DNA of 64,000 bases. Source: Mycolicibacterium parafortuitum. Its GTDB lineage: Bacteria; Actinomycetota; Actinomycetes; Mycobacteriales; Mycobacteriaceae. The notes below the pieces were generated by a model, which saw only the letters and a program-made list of their open reading frames with translations, had not been told where the DNA came from and made no database searches. The DNA lies in NCBI RefSeq assembly GCF_010725485.1, contig NZ_AP022598.1, forward strand, positions 2,852,001 through 2,916,000. Direction: 5' to 3'. Both the position numbers and the translations under genes were made by a program. How positions within the stretch are numbered: position 1 is the stretch's first letter; each line of letters starts with the position of its first letter. This document shows, in pieces, positions 1-9,886 of this stretch.

Positions 1-2
1 TC

Positions 3-818
3 AAGGGCAAGTTCCGGGCCGTCGCGGACCCCTGGAATCAGATCGGCGTGCAGACCAAGTTCTACGGCCGCACGCTGCGCTCCATCGTCATCGCCGTCAC
101 CCGGTACCGCATCGAGCTGATCCGCCAGATCGCCCAGATGGGTCTCGGCGCCGGCGCGCTGATCGTGATCGGCGGCACCGTCGCGATCGTCGGGTTCCTG
201 ACGGTCACCACCGGCGCGCTGGTCGCGGTGCAGGGTTACACCGATTTCGCCGAGATCGGTGTCGAGGCGCTGACCGGCTTCGCGTCGGCGTTCTTCAACG
301 TCCGCCTGATCGCCCCTGCCACAACGGCTGTCGCGCTGGCCGCGACCATCGGCGCCGGCGCCACCGCCCAGCTCGGGGCGATGCGGATCAACGAGGAGAT
401 CGACGCCCTCGAGGTGATGGGCATCCGCAGCATCGCCTACCTCGCCTCGACCCGGGTGGTCGCCGGTCTTCTCGTGGTGATTCCGCTGTATTGCGTCGGT
501 GTGCTCGCGTCGTTCTGGGCGGCGCGCTTCGGTACGACCGTGATCTACGGACAGTCGACCGGTGTGTACGACCACTATTTCCGGACGTTCCTGAACCCGA
601 CCGACCTGGTGTGGTCGTTCGCGCAGTGCATCATGCTGGCCGTGGTGATCATGCTGGTGCACACCTACTACGGCTTCAGCGCGCGTGGCGGCCCGGCCGG
701 GGTCGGGGAGGCCGTGGGCCGCGCAGTGCGCACCTCGTTGATCCTGTCCGCATTCGTGCTGGTGATGATCTCGCTGGCGGTGTACGGACAGTCCGGCAAC
801 TTCAACCTGGCGGGCTGA
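3..818 (+). CDS. YrbEB-type Mce permease subunit (5' end outside window)
   Basis: MlaE/YrbE-family integral membrane permease, one of the paired permeases that work with an MceG-type ATPase and Mce substrate-binding proteins to import lipids. The reading frame is already open at base 3, so roughly the first 10-15 residues lie outside the window; the GTG at 48 is internal. Four to five hydrophobic helices are visible, with the conserved MlaE-type loop MRINEEIDALEVMGI about two fifths of the way in. The stop is 3 bp before mceA, and position two in the operon makes it the B permease. Which mce group (mce1 to mce7) it belongs to cannot be settled, because the operon start is missing. Confidence 0.9.
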   Translation, partial: KGKFRAVADPWNQIGVQTKFYGRTLRSIVIAVTRYRIELIRQIAQMGLGAGALIVIGGTVAIVGFLTVTTGALVAVQGYTDFAEIGVEALTGFASAFFNVRLIAPATTAVALAATIGAGATAQLGAMRINEEIDALEVMGIRSIAYLASTRVVAGLLVVIPLYCVGVLASFWAARFGTTVIYGQSTGVYDHYFRTFLNPTDLVWSFAQCIMLAVVIMLVHTYYGFSARGGPAGVGEAVGRAVRTSLILSAFVLVMISLAVYGQSGNFNLAG

Positions 819-821
819 GCG

Positions 822-2288
822 GTGGACGACGAGGGCCTCAAACCCGGTTGGTGGACCCTGATCTTGGTCGTGTTGTTCGCGATCGCGATCTTCGTGACGT
901 ACGCGCTGTTCACCGGCTCGCTGAAATCGACTGTGCCGGTGACGTTGACGTCCGACCGTGCCGGGCTGGTGATGGAGACCAACGCGAAGGTCAAGCTGCG
1001 CGGGGTGCAGGTGGGCCGGGTCTCCGACATCGCGGTGACCGGTCAGCAGGACCCGACCGTCGCGCTGCAACTGGAGATCGACCCCGACCAGGTGCAGTAC
1101 ATCCCCGCCAACGTCGAAGCGCAGATCAGGGCCACCACGATCTTCGGCGCCAAGTTCGTCGACCTGGTCTTCCCGGAGGATCCCAGCAACCGGCCCCTCG
1201 AAGCCGGGCAGGTGCTGCGCTCACGCAACGTCACCACCGAGGTGAACACCGTCTTCCAGAACCTGGTCGCGGTGCTCGACCAGGTCGACGCCGCGAAGCT
1301 GAACAGCACACTGTCGGCGCTGGCCGACGGTGTCCGCGGTCAGGGCGAGCGCATCGGCCGCGCCACCACCGACGCCAACGAGGTTCTGCTCGCGCTGAAT
1401 CCGCGCAACGAGACCATCCGCGACGACCTGCGGGCGCTGACCGACTTCAACGAGACCTACAGTGCCGCGGCGCAGGACATCCTGACCACCCTCGACGCGG
1501 CGAGCACCACCAGCGCCACCGTCGTCAACCAGGCCAAGGAGCTCGACGCGCTGCTGCTGGCGACGATCGGGCTGTCCAACAGCGGAATCAACCTGTTGGC
1601 CCCCAACCAGGCCACCCTGATCAAGGCGATCAACACGCTGGCGCCGACGACGAACCTGCTCTACAAGTACAACCCGTCCTACACGTGCCTGCTCCTGGGC
1701 GCCAAGCACCTGCTCGACGAGGGCGGCTACGAGGCACCCGGAGGCAACGGCCGCACCCTGGTCCTCGACACCGGTCTGTCGTTCGGCGATGACCCGTACC
1801 ACTATCCGCAGCACCTGCCGATCATCGGCGCCAAGGGCGGTCCCGGCGGCAAGCCCGGGTGTGGTTCGCTGCCCGAGGTCGCGAAGAACTGGCCGGTGCG
1901 GAACCTGGTGACCAACACCGGGTTCGGAAGTGGTCTGGACTGGCGGCCGAATCCGGGCATCGCGTTCCCGACCTACGCCAACTACCTGCCGGTGACGCGC
2001 GCGGTGCCGGAGCCGCCGAGCGTGCGCAACCTGTTCGGCGGACCGGCGATCGGACCGGTGCCGTACCCGGGCGCACCGGCCTACGGAGCCCAGCTGTACG
2101 CGCCCGACGGCACGCCGCTGTGGCCGGGTCTGCCGCCCGCGCCGCCGCCCGGCGCACCGCGTGATCCCGGTCCGCGCCCGGGTTCGGAACCGTTCGTGGT
2201 CCCGCACCCGTCGCAGATGCAGCCGACGGCCGTGCCGTACCCGAACGTGGTACCCCCCGTCCCCGCCCAGCCCGGCCCGCCCCGCTAG
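822..2288 (+). CDS. mceA: Mce family protein, A position
   Basis: First of six Mce proteins that form the periplasmic lipid-binding or tunnel part of the importer. GTG start 3 bp after the permease stop. An N-terminal membrane anchor (residues about 9-29) is followed by the MlaD domain (about 38-115, with the AGLVMETNAKVKLRGVQVG stretch typical of MceA) and then a long helical region. The last 100 or so residues are Pro/Gly-rich. The length of 488 aa is somewhat longer than M. tuberculosis Mce1A or Mce4A because of this tail. The middle segment does not closely match either of those, so the group number is left open. Cholesterol transport (Mce4) is not supported by the neighbours. Confidence 0.92.
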   Translation: MDDEGLKPGWWTLILVVLFAIAIFVTYALFTGSLKSTVPVTLTSDRAGLVMETNAKVKLRGVQVGRVSDIAVTGQQDPTVALQLEIDPDQVQYIPANVEAQIRATTIFGAKFVDLVFPEDPSNRPLEAGQVLRSRNVTTEVNTVFQNLVAVLDQVDAAKLNSTLSALADGVRGQGERIGRATTDANEVLLALNPRNETIRDDLRALTDFNETYSAAAQDILTTLDAASTTSATVVNQAKELDALLLATIGLSNSGINLLAPNQATLIKAINTLAPTTNLLYKYNPSYTCLLLGAKHLLDEGGYEAPGGNGRTLVLDTGLSFGDDPYHYPQHLPIIGAKGGPGGKPGCGSLPEVAKNWPVRNLVTNTGFGSGLDWRPNPGIAFPTYANYLPVTRAVPEPPSVRNLFGGPAIGPVPYPGAPAYGAQLYAPDGTPLWPGLPPAPPPGAPRDPGPRPGSEPFVVPHPSQMQPTAVPYPNVVPPVPAQPGPPR

Positions 2289-2330
2289 TTCCCGCCCCGG
2301 CCAGACCCGAGAAGCGCAGAGAGGTAACCG

Positions 2331-3362
2331 ATGTCAGTCAGTATCCGGCGAGACGCGACGCGTCTCGGGGTGTTCCTGGCTGTCTGCCTGCTCGGGGTGT
2401 TCGGCCTGTTCGCGGTGTTCGGCCAGATGCGCTTCGGTGAGAAGACCCAGCAGTACCGCGCCGAGTTCGTCAACGTGACCGGGCTGGAGACCAACGACTT
2501 CGTCCGCATCGCCGGGGTCGAGGTCGGCAAGGTCGAGAACGTCGAGATCCAGCCCGACACCACGGCTCTGGTCGAGTTCACCGCCGACGCCTCGGTGGTC
2601 CTCACCGAGGGCAGCCGCGCGGTGATCCGTTACGACGACCTGATCGGTGGGCGCTACCTCGCGCTCGAAGAGGGGGCCGGCGGTACCCAGCGGCTGCAGC
2701 CCGGTGACACGATCCCGCAGGCCAGGACGTCACCCGCGCTCGACCTCGACGCGCTGATCGGCGGGTTCCGGCCGCTGTTCCGCGCGCTGGACCCGGATCA
2801 GATCAATGCGCTGTCAGGGCAGCTGATCACCGCACTGCAGGGCCAGGGCGGCACCATCAACTCGTTCCTGGCCCAGACCGCGGCGCTGACCAGCACCCTG
2901 GCCGACCGTGACCAGCTGATCGGAGAGGTGATCGTCAACCTCAACACGGTACTGGGCTCACTCGGCGACCAGAGTGACCAGTTCGGCAAAGCCGTCGACT
3001 CGCTGTCGCAGCTGGTCGAGGGGTTGTCCGAACGCAGGCAGGAGATCAGCGACGGGCTGGCCTACACGAACGCCGCCGCAGGCAGCATCGCCGACTTCCT
3101 CACCGAGGCCCGCCCGCCGCTGAAGAAGACGATCGACGAAACCGACCGTGCCGCAGGCATCGTCGTCGCCGACCACGAGTACTTCGACAACCTGATCAAC
3201 ACGCTGCCGGACGCCTACCAGGTGCTGGCGCGCCAGGGTATCTACGGTGACTTCTTCAGCTTCTATCTGTGCGACATCGTGCTCAAGCTCAACGGCAAGG
3301 GGGGCCAGCCGGTCTACGTGAAGGTCGCCGGCCAGTCCAGCGGGAGGTGCGCGCCGCGATGA
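2331..3362 (+). CDS. mceB: Mce family protein, B position
   Basis: Second Mce subunit, 343 aa, with an N-terminal transmembrane anchor (residues about 13-33) and an MlaD domain (about 40-118, ending IRYDDLIGGRYLALEEG). The C-terminal half is helical and rich in Gln, Leu and Ala, as expected for the helical part of the Mce tunnel. A 42-bp gap separates it from mceA, the largest gap in the operon, and its stop overlaps the start of mceC as ATGA. There is no Pro-rich tail, unlike the A, C and D members. Confidence 0.92.
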   Translation: MSVSIRRDATRLGVFLAVCLLGVFGLFAVFGQMRFGEKTQQYRAEFVNVTGLETNDFVRIAGVEVGKVENVEIQPDTTALVEFTADASVVLTEGSRAVIRYDDLIGGRYLALEEGAGGTQRLQPGDTIPQARTSPALDLDALIGGFRPLFRALDPDQINALSGQLITALQGQGGTINSFLAQTAALTSTLADRDQLIGEVIVNLNTVLGSLGDQSDQFGKAVDSLSQLVEGLSERRQEISDGLAYTNAAAGSIADFLTEARPPLKKTIDETDRAAGIVVADHEYFDNLINTLPDAYQVLARQGIYGDFFSFYLCDIVLKLNGKGGQPVYVKVAGQSSGRCAPR

Positions 3363-4720
3363 GGCCCTTCAGTGAACGCAACCAGTTCGTCATCGGTGCT
3401 GTCGGCGTCGGGATCACCGCCGCCATCGTGCTGGGCGCGGTGAACTACGACAAGATCCCGCTGTTCGATCCGGGCCGCGAGTACACCGCGCACTTCGCCG
3501 AGGCCGGCGGACTGACCACCGATGCGGCGGTTCAGGTTTCGGGATTCAAGGTGGGCCAGGTCAAGTCGATCGAGTTGGACGGCCCGCAGGTACTGGTCAC
3601 GTTCACCGTCGACAAGGACATCCGCCTCGGCGACCGCACCGAGGCGGCGATCAAGACCAAGGGCCTGCTCGGCACCAAGATCCTCGAGGTCGTCGCGCGC
3701 GGCGAGGGCCGTCAGGACGGCACCATCCCGCTCGCGCGCACCACGTCGCCGTACCAGCTCCCCGATGCGCTCGGTGAGCTGTCGGCGACCATCAGCGGCC
3801 TTGACACCGACCAGCTTTCGGAGTCGCTGCGAGTGCTCTCGGCGACGTTCGCCGACACCCCGCCGCAGCTCAAGATCGCGGTCGAGGGTGTCGCGCGGTT
3901 CTCCGACACCCTCAATCAGCGTGACGCACAGCTTCGTGGCCTGCTGGCCAACGCGAACAAGGCCACCACCGTGCTCGCCGAACGCAGCGATCAGGTGGTC
4001 AGCCTCGTCTCGAACACCAATGCGCTGCTGGCCGAACTGCAGAACCAGAGCGCGGCGGTGGACCAGATCTCCGGCAACATCTCCGCGCTGAGCCAACAAC
4101 TGCAGGGTTTCATCGGCGAGAACCGCACCACCATGAAACCCGCGCTGGACAAGCTCAACGGGGTGCTGACCATCCTCGACAACCGCAAGGAGCGGTTGCA
4201 GAAGTCGCTGAGCCTGCTCAACGACTACTCGATGTCGCTGGGTGAATCGGTGTCGGCGGGGCCGTTCTTCAAGACCTATGTGGCCAACCTGCTGCCCGGT
4301 CAGTTCCTGCAACCGTTCATCGACGTCGCGTTCTCCGATCTCGGTCTGGACCCGAATGTCCTTCTGCCGTCGGAGCGCAGCGATCCGCAGGTCGGCCAGG
4401 CAGGTACCCCGGCGATGCCGGTGCCGTTCCCGCGCACCGGTCAGGGCGGCGAGCCGCGGATGACCATCCCGGATGCGATCACCGGTAACCCCGGCGACGC
4501 GGGTTGTGGCCCGCCCGGCATCCCGCTGCCCGGCCCGACGGGCTGCTACCCGTACCGCGAGCCGCTGCCGGCACCGCCGCCCGGCGGACCGCCACCCGGC
4601 CCGCCCGCTGTCGCGCCGCCGGGGCTGGCGTCGGTGCCCACCCCGGACACCGGACTGTTGGTGCCCGCGCCCGGCGAAGCGCCGCCACTGGTGCCCGTCC
4701 CCGGGGAGGGCCCGCGATGA
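3359..4720 (+). CDS. mceC: Mce family protein, C position
   Basis: Third Mce subunit, 453 aa. ATG at 3359 overlaps the mceB stop by 4 bp (ATGA), which decides the start; the open frame continues upstream inside mceB. An N-terminal helix (residues about 10-28), an MlaD domain (about 36-112, with GLTTDAAVQVSGFKVGQV) and a helical domain are followed by a Pro/Gly-rich C-terminal tail of about 90 residues containing PPGGPPPGPP-like runs. Such tails are probably disordered and may reach through the cell wall; that role is an inference. Confidence 0.92.
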   Translation: MRPFSERNQFVIGAVGVGITAAIVLGAVNYDKIPLFDPGREYTAHFAEAGGLTTDAAVQVSGFKVGQVKSIELDGPQVLVTFTVDKDIRLGDRTEAAIKTKGLLGTKILEVVARGEGRQDGTIPLARTTSPYQLPDALGELSATISGLDTDQLSESLRVLSATFADTPPQLKIAVEGVARFSDTLNQRDAQLRGLLANANKATTVLAERSDQVVSLVSNTNALLAELQNQSAAVDQISGNISALSQQLQGFIGENRTTMKPALDKLNGVLTILDNRKERLQKSLSLLNDYSMSLGESVSAGPFFKTYVANLLPGQFLQPFIDVAFSDLGLDPNVLLPSERSDPQVGQAGTPAMPVPFPRTGQGGEPRMTIPDAITGNPGDAGCGPPGIPLPGPTGCYPYREPLPAPPPGGPPPGPPAVAPPGLASVPTPDTGLLVPAPGEAPPLVPVPGEGPR

Positions 4721-6051
4721 GGAATCCCCGTACCTGGGTCGGCCTCGTGCTGGTCGCGCTGCTCGTGGCCGGCGTCGCGATGGTGGTGAGAACGACTGAC
4801 AAGGTCAATCGGGTCAACGTCGTCGCGTACTTCGAGAACAGCAACGGCATCTACGTCGGCGACGACGTCCGCATCCTCGGGGTGCCGGTCGGCCGGATCA
4901 CCTCGATCGAACCCGAACCCGAACAGGTCAAGATCTCGTTCTGGTACGACGCCCGCTACGACGTGCCCGCCGACGCGGCCGCCGCGATCCTGTCGCCCGC
5001 GCTGGTCACGGCCCGCGCGATCCAGCTCACGCCGGTCTACACCGGCGGGCCGGTGATGGCTGACAACACGGTGATCCCGTTGCAGCGCACCGTCGTTCCG
5101 GTCGAATGGGATCAGGTGCGCGCACAGCTGGAGCGGCTCAGCGAGACACTGCAGCCGACCGAACCCGGTGACGTCAGCCCGCTGGGCTCGGTGATCAACA
5201 CCACCGCCGAGAACCTGCGCGGTCAGGGCGCCAGCATCCGCGAGACCGTCGTCAAACTGTCGCAGGCGTTCTCGGCGCTCGGCGACCACAGCACCGACGT
5301 GTTCTCGACGATCAAGAACCTGGCGATCCTGGTGTCGGCGCTTCAGGACAGCACCGATCTGATGCGCCGCCTGAACCAGAACCTCGCCTCGGTGACCGGG
5401 CTGCTCACCGACGGGCCCGACGAGGTCGCCAACGCGATCCGCGACCTCAACGACGCTGTCGTGCAGGTGCAGGGCTTCGTCTCGGAGAACCGCGAAGCGC
5501 TCGGCACCACCTCGGAGAAGCTGGCCGGCGTAACCACGGCGCTCAACGAGAGCCTGGAAGACATCAAGCAGTTCCTGCATGTCGCCCCCACCACGTTCCA
5601 GAACTACGTGAACATCTGGCAGCCCGCCCAGGGCGCGATCAGCAGCGTGCCGCAGATCAACAACTTCGCCAACCCGATCCAATTCCTTTGCGGCGCGGTG
5701 CAAGCCGCGTCCCGGCTGGGCGCAGAGGAGTCGGCGAAGCTGTGCGTGCAGTACCTGGCGCCGATCATCAAGAACAGGCAGTACAACTTCCCGCCCCTGG
5801 GGCTGAACCAGCTCGTCGGCGCCACCACTCGGCCCAATGAGCTGACCTACAGCGAGGATTGGCTGCGCCCCGATTACATCCCGCCGGCCGAGGCCGCCCC
5901 CGCGCCCGCCCCGGTGGCGGATCCGGCGACGCTTCCGCCCGGTCAGGGACCGTTGATGCTCGACGCCCCGGCAGGCGCCGCGGAGATGCCGGTCACGACC
6001 GATCCGAGCCACGGTCTCGCGGGCATCATGGTGCCGGGAGGCGGGTCATGA
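4717..6051 (+). CDS. mceD: Mce family protein, D position
   Basis: Fourth Mce subunit, 444 aa. ATG at 4717 overlaps the mceC stop (ATGA). N-terminal anchor at residues about 6-24, MlaD domain at about 33-110 (SNGIYVGDDVRILGVPVG), helical domain to about 370, then a short Ala/Pro-rich tail. Tight coupling to both neighbours indicates equal-stoichiometry expression of the six subunits, consistent with a hetero-hexameric Mce complex known from the family. Confidence 0.92.
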   Translation: MRNPRTWVGLVLVALLVAGVAMVVRTTDKVNRVNVVAYFENSNGIYVGDDVRILGVPVGRITSIEPEPEQVKISFWYDARYDVPADAAAAILSPALVTARAIQLTPVYTGGPVMADNTVIPLQRTVVPVEWDQVRAQLERLSETLQPTEPGDVSPLGSVINTTAENLRGQGASIRETVVKLSQAFSALGDHSTDVFSTIKNLAILVSALQDSTDLMRRLNQNLASVTGLLTDGPDEVANAIRDLNDAVVQVQGFVSENREALGTTSEKLAGVTTALNESLEDIKQFLHVAPTTFQNYVNIWQPAQGAISSVPQINNFANPIQFLCGAVQAASRLGAEESAKLCVQYLAPIIKNRQYNFPPLGLNQLVGATTRPNELTYSEDWLRPDYIPPAEAAPAPAPVADPATLPPGQGPLMLDAPAGAAEMPVTTDPSHGLAGIMVPGGGS

Positions 6052-7202
6052 CCGTCCCAAGAGCAGGCGCGGGGGCTCTGGCCCTGTCGCTGGTGGTCGC
6101 CGTCGCAGCGTCCGGATGTGGTTGGCGCGGGCTGAATTCCGTGCCACTGCCGGGCACCCAGGGCCACGGCCCCGGCTCGTTCACCATTCAGGCGCAGATG
6201 CCCGACGTCGACAACGTCGAGCAGAACTCGCGAGTGCGCGTCGGTGACGTCAACGTGGGCACCGTCAGCAGGATCGAACGCCAGGGCTGGAACGCGCTGG
6301 TGACGATCACGCTCGACGGTGACGTGAACCTGCCCGCCAACGCGACCGCGAAGGTCGGTCAGACCAGCCTGCTGGGTTCGCAGCACATCGAGTTGGCCGC
6401 ACCCGCCGGCGAGGCGCCACGGGGCCGCCTCGCCGAGGGCGACGTGATCCCGCTGGCGTCCTCGGGTGCGTATCCGAGTACCGAGCAGGCGCTGGCCGCG
6501 GTGGCGCTGCTGCTCAACGGCGGCGGGCTCGGCAACATCCAGGACATCACCGATGCGCTGTCGACCGCGTTCGCCGGCCGTGAGAACGACCTGCGCAGCC
6601 TGATCGAACAGCTCGACATCGCCGTCGGCCACCTCGAGGATCAGACCGACGACATCATCGCCACCTCGGAGAGCCTCAACAATCTGGTCGGGCAGATCGC
6701 CGAGCAGAAACCCGTGGTGGACAAGGCGCTCAAGACGATCCCGGATGCGCTGGCGGTGCTGCGCGATCAGCGCGACACCCTGTCGGAGGCGCTGGTGCAG
6801 CTGGGCCGGTTCAGTGCCCTGGCCGCCGATTCGGTGAACCAGACCCGTGACGCGCTGGTCCAGGAGCTCAAGGACCTCGGACCGGTGCTGCAGTCGCTGG
6901 CCGACGCCGGACCCGCGCTGACCCGCGCGCTGAGTTTCCTTCCGACGTTCCCGTTCCCGAAGGAGACGCTGACCAACTGGATGCGCGGCGACTACGCCAA
7001 CCTGACATTGGTCGTCGACCTGACGCTGAGCCGCATCGATCAGGGTTTCTTCACCGGAACCCGGTTCGAGTGCAACCTGACATGGCTGGAGCTGCAGTGG
7101 GGCCGCACCATCGGGCAGACGCCGAGCCCGTGCAACCACAACGTCCCGCCGCCGGGCGGAAACCCGTTGGTGGCGCCGTACCGCTGGGATCAGGGGCGCT
7201 GA
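6048..7202 (+). CDS. mceE: Mce family lipoprotein, E position (LprK-type)
   Basis: Fifth Mce subunit, 384 aa, and the lipid-anchored one. ATG at 6048 overlaps the mceD stop (ATGA). The signal peptide ends in a lipobox (VAASGC, Cys at about residue 24), so it should be acylated and fixed to the outer face of the membrane, as for LprK/LprN in M. tuberculosis. MlaD domain at about 45-120 (VRVGDVNVGTVSRIE). The C-terminal region carries conserved Cys pairs and ends with GGNPLVAPYRWDQGR. Confidence 0.93.
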   Translation: MTVPRAGAGALALSLVVAVAASGCGWRGLNSVPLPGTQGHGPGSFTIQAQMPDVDNVEQNSRVRVGDVNVGTVSRIERQGWNALVTITLDGDVNLPANATAKVGQTSLLGSQHIELAAPAGEAPRGRLAEGDVIPLASSGAYPSTEQALAAVALLLNGGGLGNIQDITDALSTAFAGRENDLRSLIEQLDIAVGHLEDQTDDIIATSESLNNLVGQIAEQKPVVDKALKTIPDALAVLRDQRDTLSEALVQLGRFSALAADSVNQTRDALVQELKDLGPVLQSLADAGPALTRALSFLPTFPFPKETLTNWMRGDYANLTLVVDLTLSRIDQGFFTGTRFECNLTWLELQWGRTIGQTPSPCNHNVPPPGGNPLVAPYRWDQGR

Positions 7203-7203
7203 C

Positions 7204-8661
7204 ATGAGGTTGACCAGACAGATGCTGATCCAGCTCGCGATCTTCACGGTGCTGGCCGTATCCGCCGTCGCCATCATGGTTTTCGGCTACATGCGGGTAC
7301 CGGAGATGGTCGGGATCGGCCAGTACAAGGTGACCCTGGAGCTGCCCGAGACCGGTGGGCTCTACGAGCGCAGCAACGTGACCTACCGCGGGTCCCAGGT
7401 CGGGATCGTCGAACGGGTGGGTCTGACCGAGCGTGGCGTGGCCGCCGAGCTGTCACTGAACTCCGACGTGGCGATCCCGGCCGATCTGATCGCGTCGGTG
7501 CGCAGCCAGTCCGCGGTGGGGGAGCAGTTCGTCGAACTGGTACCGCAGAGCGGCGCCGGGCCCGAGTTGCGCAACGGTGACGTGATCCCGCGGGACCGGG
7601 CGCGGGTGCCCGCCGACGTCAACACCGTGCTGGAGCTGACCAACGAAGGCCTGCAGGCGATTCCGCAGGACAACCTCAGGACCGTCGTCGACGAGGCCTA
7701 CGAGGCCGTCGGGGGTCTCGGTCCGGAACTGCGCCGCCTGGTCAACGGGTCCACTCAGCTGGCGATCGACGCCAGGGAGAACCTCGACTCGCTGACCACG
7801 GTGATCGACCAGTCCCGCCCGGTGCTCGATTCGCAGACCGAGACCTCGGGGTCGATCCAGGCGTGGGCGTCGAACCTCGCCGACATCACCACCCAGCTGG
7901 AGAACCAGGACAGCGCGGTGTCGGGCATCCTGCGCAACGGCCCCGGCGCGGCCGAGGAGACCAGGGCGCTGTTCGACGATCTGGCGCCGACACTGCCGAT
8001 CGTGCTGGCCAACCTGGTCAGCGTCGGTGAGGTCGCCGTCGCCTACCAGCCCAACCTGGAGCAGCTGCTCGTGCTGCTGCCGCAGGGCACCGCGGTGACC
8101 CAGGCGGTCGGCGTCGCCAAGAGCGGCACCAAGCAGGACTACATGGGCGACTATCTCGTCTTCAACCTGAACCTGAACGTGCCGCCGCCGTGCACCACGG
8201 GCTTCCTGCCCGCCCAGCAGCAGCGCGCGCCCACGTTCGAAGACGCACCCGACCGGCCCAAGGGTGACCTGTACTGCCGGGTGCCTCAGGACAGCGCGTT
8301 CAACGTCCGTGGCGCGCGCAACATCCCGTGCGCGACGGTGCCCGGCAAACGCGCGCCGAGTGCGGCGATGTGCGAGAGCAACGAGGTCTACGTCCCGCTG
8401 AACGAGGGCTACAACTGGAAGGGCGACCCGAACGCTACGCTGTCCGGGCAAGCCGTCCCGCAGTTGCGACCAGGGCAACAACCAGAGGCGGCTCCACCGC
8501 CGGGACCGGCCCAGCCGCCTATCGCGGCCGCCGAATATGATCCCGCAGACGGCACGTACGTCGGTCCGGACGGGCGGGTGTACACCCAGTCCAACCTGGC
8601 CGGAAGTGCCAAAGAGGAGCAGACATGGCAGACGATGTTGCTGCCCCCGAAGGGGAACTGA
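7204..8661 (+). CDS. mceF: Mce family protein, F position
   Basis: Sixth Mce subunit, 485 aa, starting 1 bp after mceE. N-terminal anchor (residues about 9-27), MlaD domain (about 37-115, GGLYERSNVTYRGSQVG, SAVGEQFVELVP), long helical domain, then a Cys-containing block (PPPCTTGFLP, NIPCATVPGKRAP) also found in M. tuberculosis Mce1F. The C-terminal part is Pro-rich and ends with a YVGPDGRVYTQSN segment. Its last 37 bp overlap the start of the next gene in another frame. Confidence 0.93.
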   Translation: MRLTRQMLIQLAIFTVLAVSAVAIMVFGYMRVPEMVGIGQYKVTLELPETGGLYERSNVTYRGSQVGIVERVGLTERGVAAELSLNSDVAIPADLIASVRSQSAVGEQFVELVPQSGAGPELRNGDVIPRDRARVPADVNTVLELTNEGLQAIPQDNLRTVVDEAYEAVGGLGPELRRLVNGSTQLAIDARENLDSLTTVIDQSRPVLDSQTETSGSIQAWASNLADITTQLENQDSAVSGILRNGPGAAEETRALFDDLAPTLPIVLANLVSVGEVAVAYQPNLEQLLVLLPQGTAVTQAVGVAKSGTKQDYMGDYLVFNLNLNVPPPCTTGFLPAQQQRAPTFEDAPDRPKGDLYCRVPQDSAFNVRGARNIPCATVPGKRAPSAAMCESNEVYVPLNEGYNWKGDPNATLSGQAVPQLRPGQQPEAAPPPGPAQPPIAAAEYDPADGTYVGPDGRVYTQSNLAGSAKEEQTWQTMLLPPKGN

Positions 8662-9227
8662 CCGAGGTCACCGAGACCGCCGACGACGACGAGACCCCCG
8701 AGGTCGCCGAGGCCGACGAGACTGCCGAGCCGGCTGCCCCGCGGTGGCCGCACGTCAAGCTCGCGCTGGTCGCGGGCCTCGTCGGGGTGCTCGCGCTGAC
8801 CGCTCTGACCGGATGGCTCGGCTACCGGACCTACGAGTCGAGCCGCGCCGAACAGCAGCGCAACCTGTTCCTGCAGGTGGGCCGCCAGGGCGCGCTGAAC
8901 CTGACGACGATCAGCTTCGAGAGCGCCGAGGCCGATGTGCAGCGCATTCTGGATTCGGCGACCGGCACGTTCTACGACGACTTCCAGCAACGCGCCGAGC
9001 CGTTCGTCGAGGTGGTCAAGCAGGCGCAGTCCAAATCCGAGGGCACCATCGCCGAGGCCGGCCTGGAGTCCGCGAACGACGACGAGGGGCGGGTTCTGGT
9101 CGCGGTCACGGTGCGCACGACCAACGCCGGTGCCCCCGAGCAGGCACCCAGGGCCTGGCGTATGCGGCTGACGGTGCAGGAGATCGACGGTGAAGCCAAG
9201 GTGTCGAAAGTGGAGTTCGTCCCGTGA
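8625..9227 (+). CDS. Mce-associated membrane protein 1
   Basis: Mce-associated (Mas) protein, 200 aa. ATG at 8625 follows a GAGGAG Shine-Dalgarno 5 nt upstream, even though this overlaps mceF by 37 bp. An acidic, probably cytoplasmic N-terminus of about 45 residues precedes one transmembrane helix (about 46-67) and an exported NTF2/VirB8-like domain. Mas proteins are known to support stability or function of Mce complexes in mycobacteria; the exact role is not established. It overlaps the next gene by 4 bp (GTGA). Confidence 0.88.
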   Translation: MADDVAAPEGELTEVTETADDDETPEVAEADETAEPAAPRWPHVKLALVAGLVGVLALTALTGWLGYRTYESSRAEQQRNLFLQVGRQGALNLTTISFESAEADVQRILDSATGTFYDDFQQRAEPFVEVVKQAQSKSEGTIAEAGLESANDDEGRVLVAVTVRTTNAGAPEQAPRAWRMRLTVQEIDGEAKVSKVEFVP

Positions 9228-9886
9228 CCGATGACGTGAAGAACGACGAGACCCCGGCGCAGGAGACCAAGGCCGTCGAGCTTGAGGTGTCGGCCGCGGT
9301 CGAGGAGACCCAAGCCCCCGAGGAGACCGAAGCCGCCGAGGACACCGAAGCCCCGGCGCTCAAGTCCAAGCGTGGCATCGAGTGGTCGCGAGTAATCGCG
9401 TTCGTCGTGCTGCCCGCGCTGGCACTGGTGCTGGCCGCCGGCGCGGGATATCTGAAGTATCTCGACGACTCCAACCGGGCCGGGGTCGTCACGGTCCCGG
9501 TCGAGGGCAGCCCGTCGCCCGCGGAATCCGCGGTGCAGGCCGCACGCGACGGCACGATCGCGCTGCTGTCCTACGCCCCGGCCACCGTCGAGGAACAGCT
9601 CAACGCCGCCCGCGAGCTGCTGACCGGCGAGTTCCGCGACTCGTACACGTCACTGACCAACGACGTGGTGATCCCCGGTGCCAAGGAGAAGCAGATCGCG
9701 GCGGTCGCCTCGGTGCCCGCCGCGGCCTCGGTCTCGGTGTCGCCGGAGGAAGCCGTGGTGCTGCTGTTCGTGAACCAGACGGTGACGGTCGGGGCCGGAG
9801 CACCGACCGATACCGCCTCGAGCGTGCGGGTCACGCTGGAAAAGGACGGCGACCGCTGGCTGATCTCCAAGTTCGACCCGGTGTAA
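9224..9886 (+). CDS. Mce-associated membrane protein 2
   Basis: Second Mas protein, 220 aa, GTG start in a 4-bp overlap with the first. Same plan: a Glu/Ala-rich N-terminus with repeated EETQAPEETEAAEDTEA-like blocks, one transmembrane helix (about 54-74) and an exported alpha/beta domain with the pattern LNAARELLTGEFRDSYTSL that is typical of Mas proteins. Its stop TAA touches the possible start of the following acyltransferase. Confidence 0.88.
   Translation: MTDDVKNDETPAQETKAVELEVSAAVEETQAPEETEAAEDTEAPALKSKRGIEWSRVIAFVVLPALALVLAAGAGYLKYLDDSNRAGVVTVPVEGSPSPAESAVQAARDGTIALLSYAPATVEEQLNAARELLTGEFRDSYTSLTNDVVIPGAKEKQIAAVASVPAAASVSVSPEEAVVLLFVNQTVTVGAGAPTDTASSVRVTLEKDGDRWLISKFDPV

Noticed and set aside
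1..9886. Assignment of the mce operon as mce4 (cholesterol importer)
   Set aside because: MceA and MceF do not closely resemble Mce4A/F and no steroid-ring degradation genes flank it; the upstream part is outside the window.
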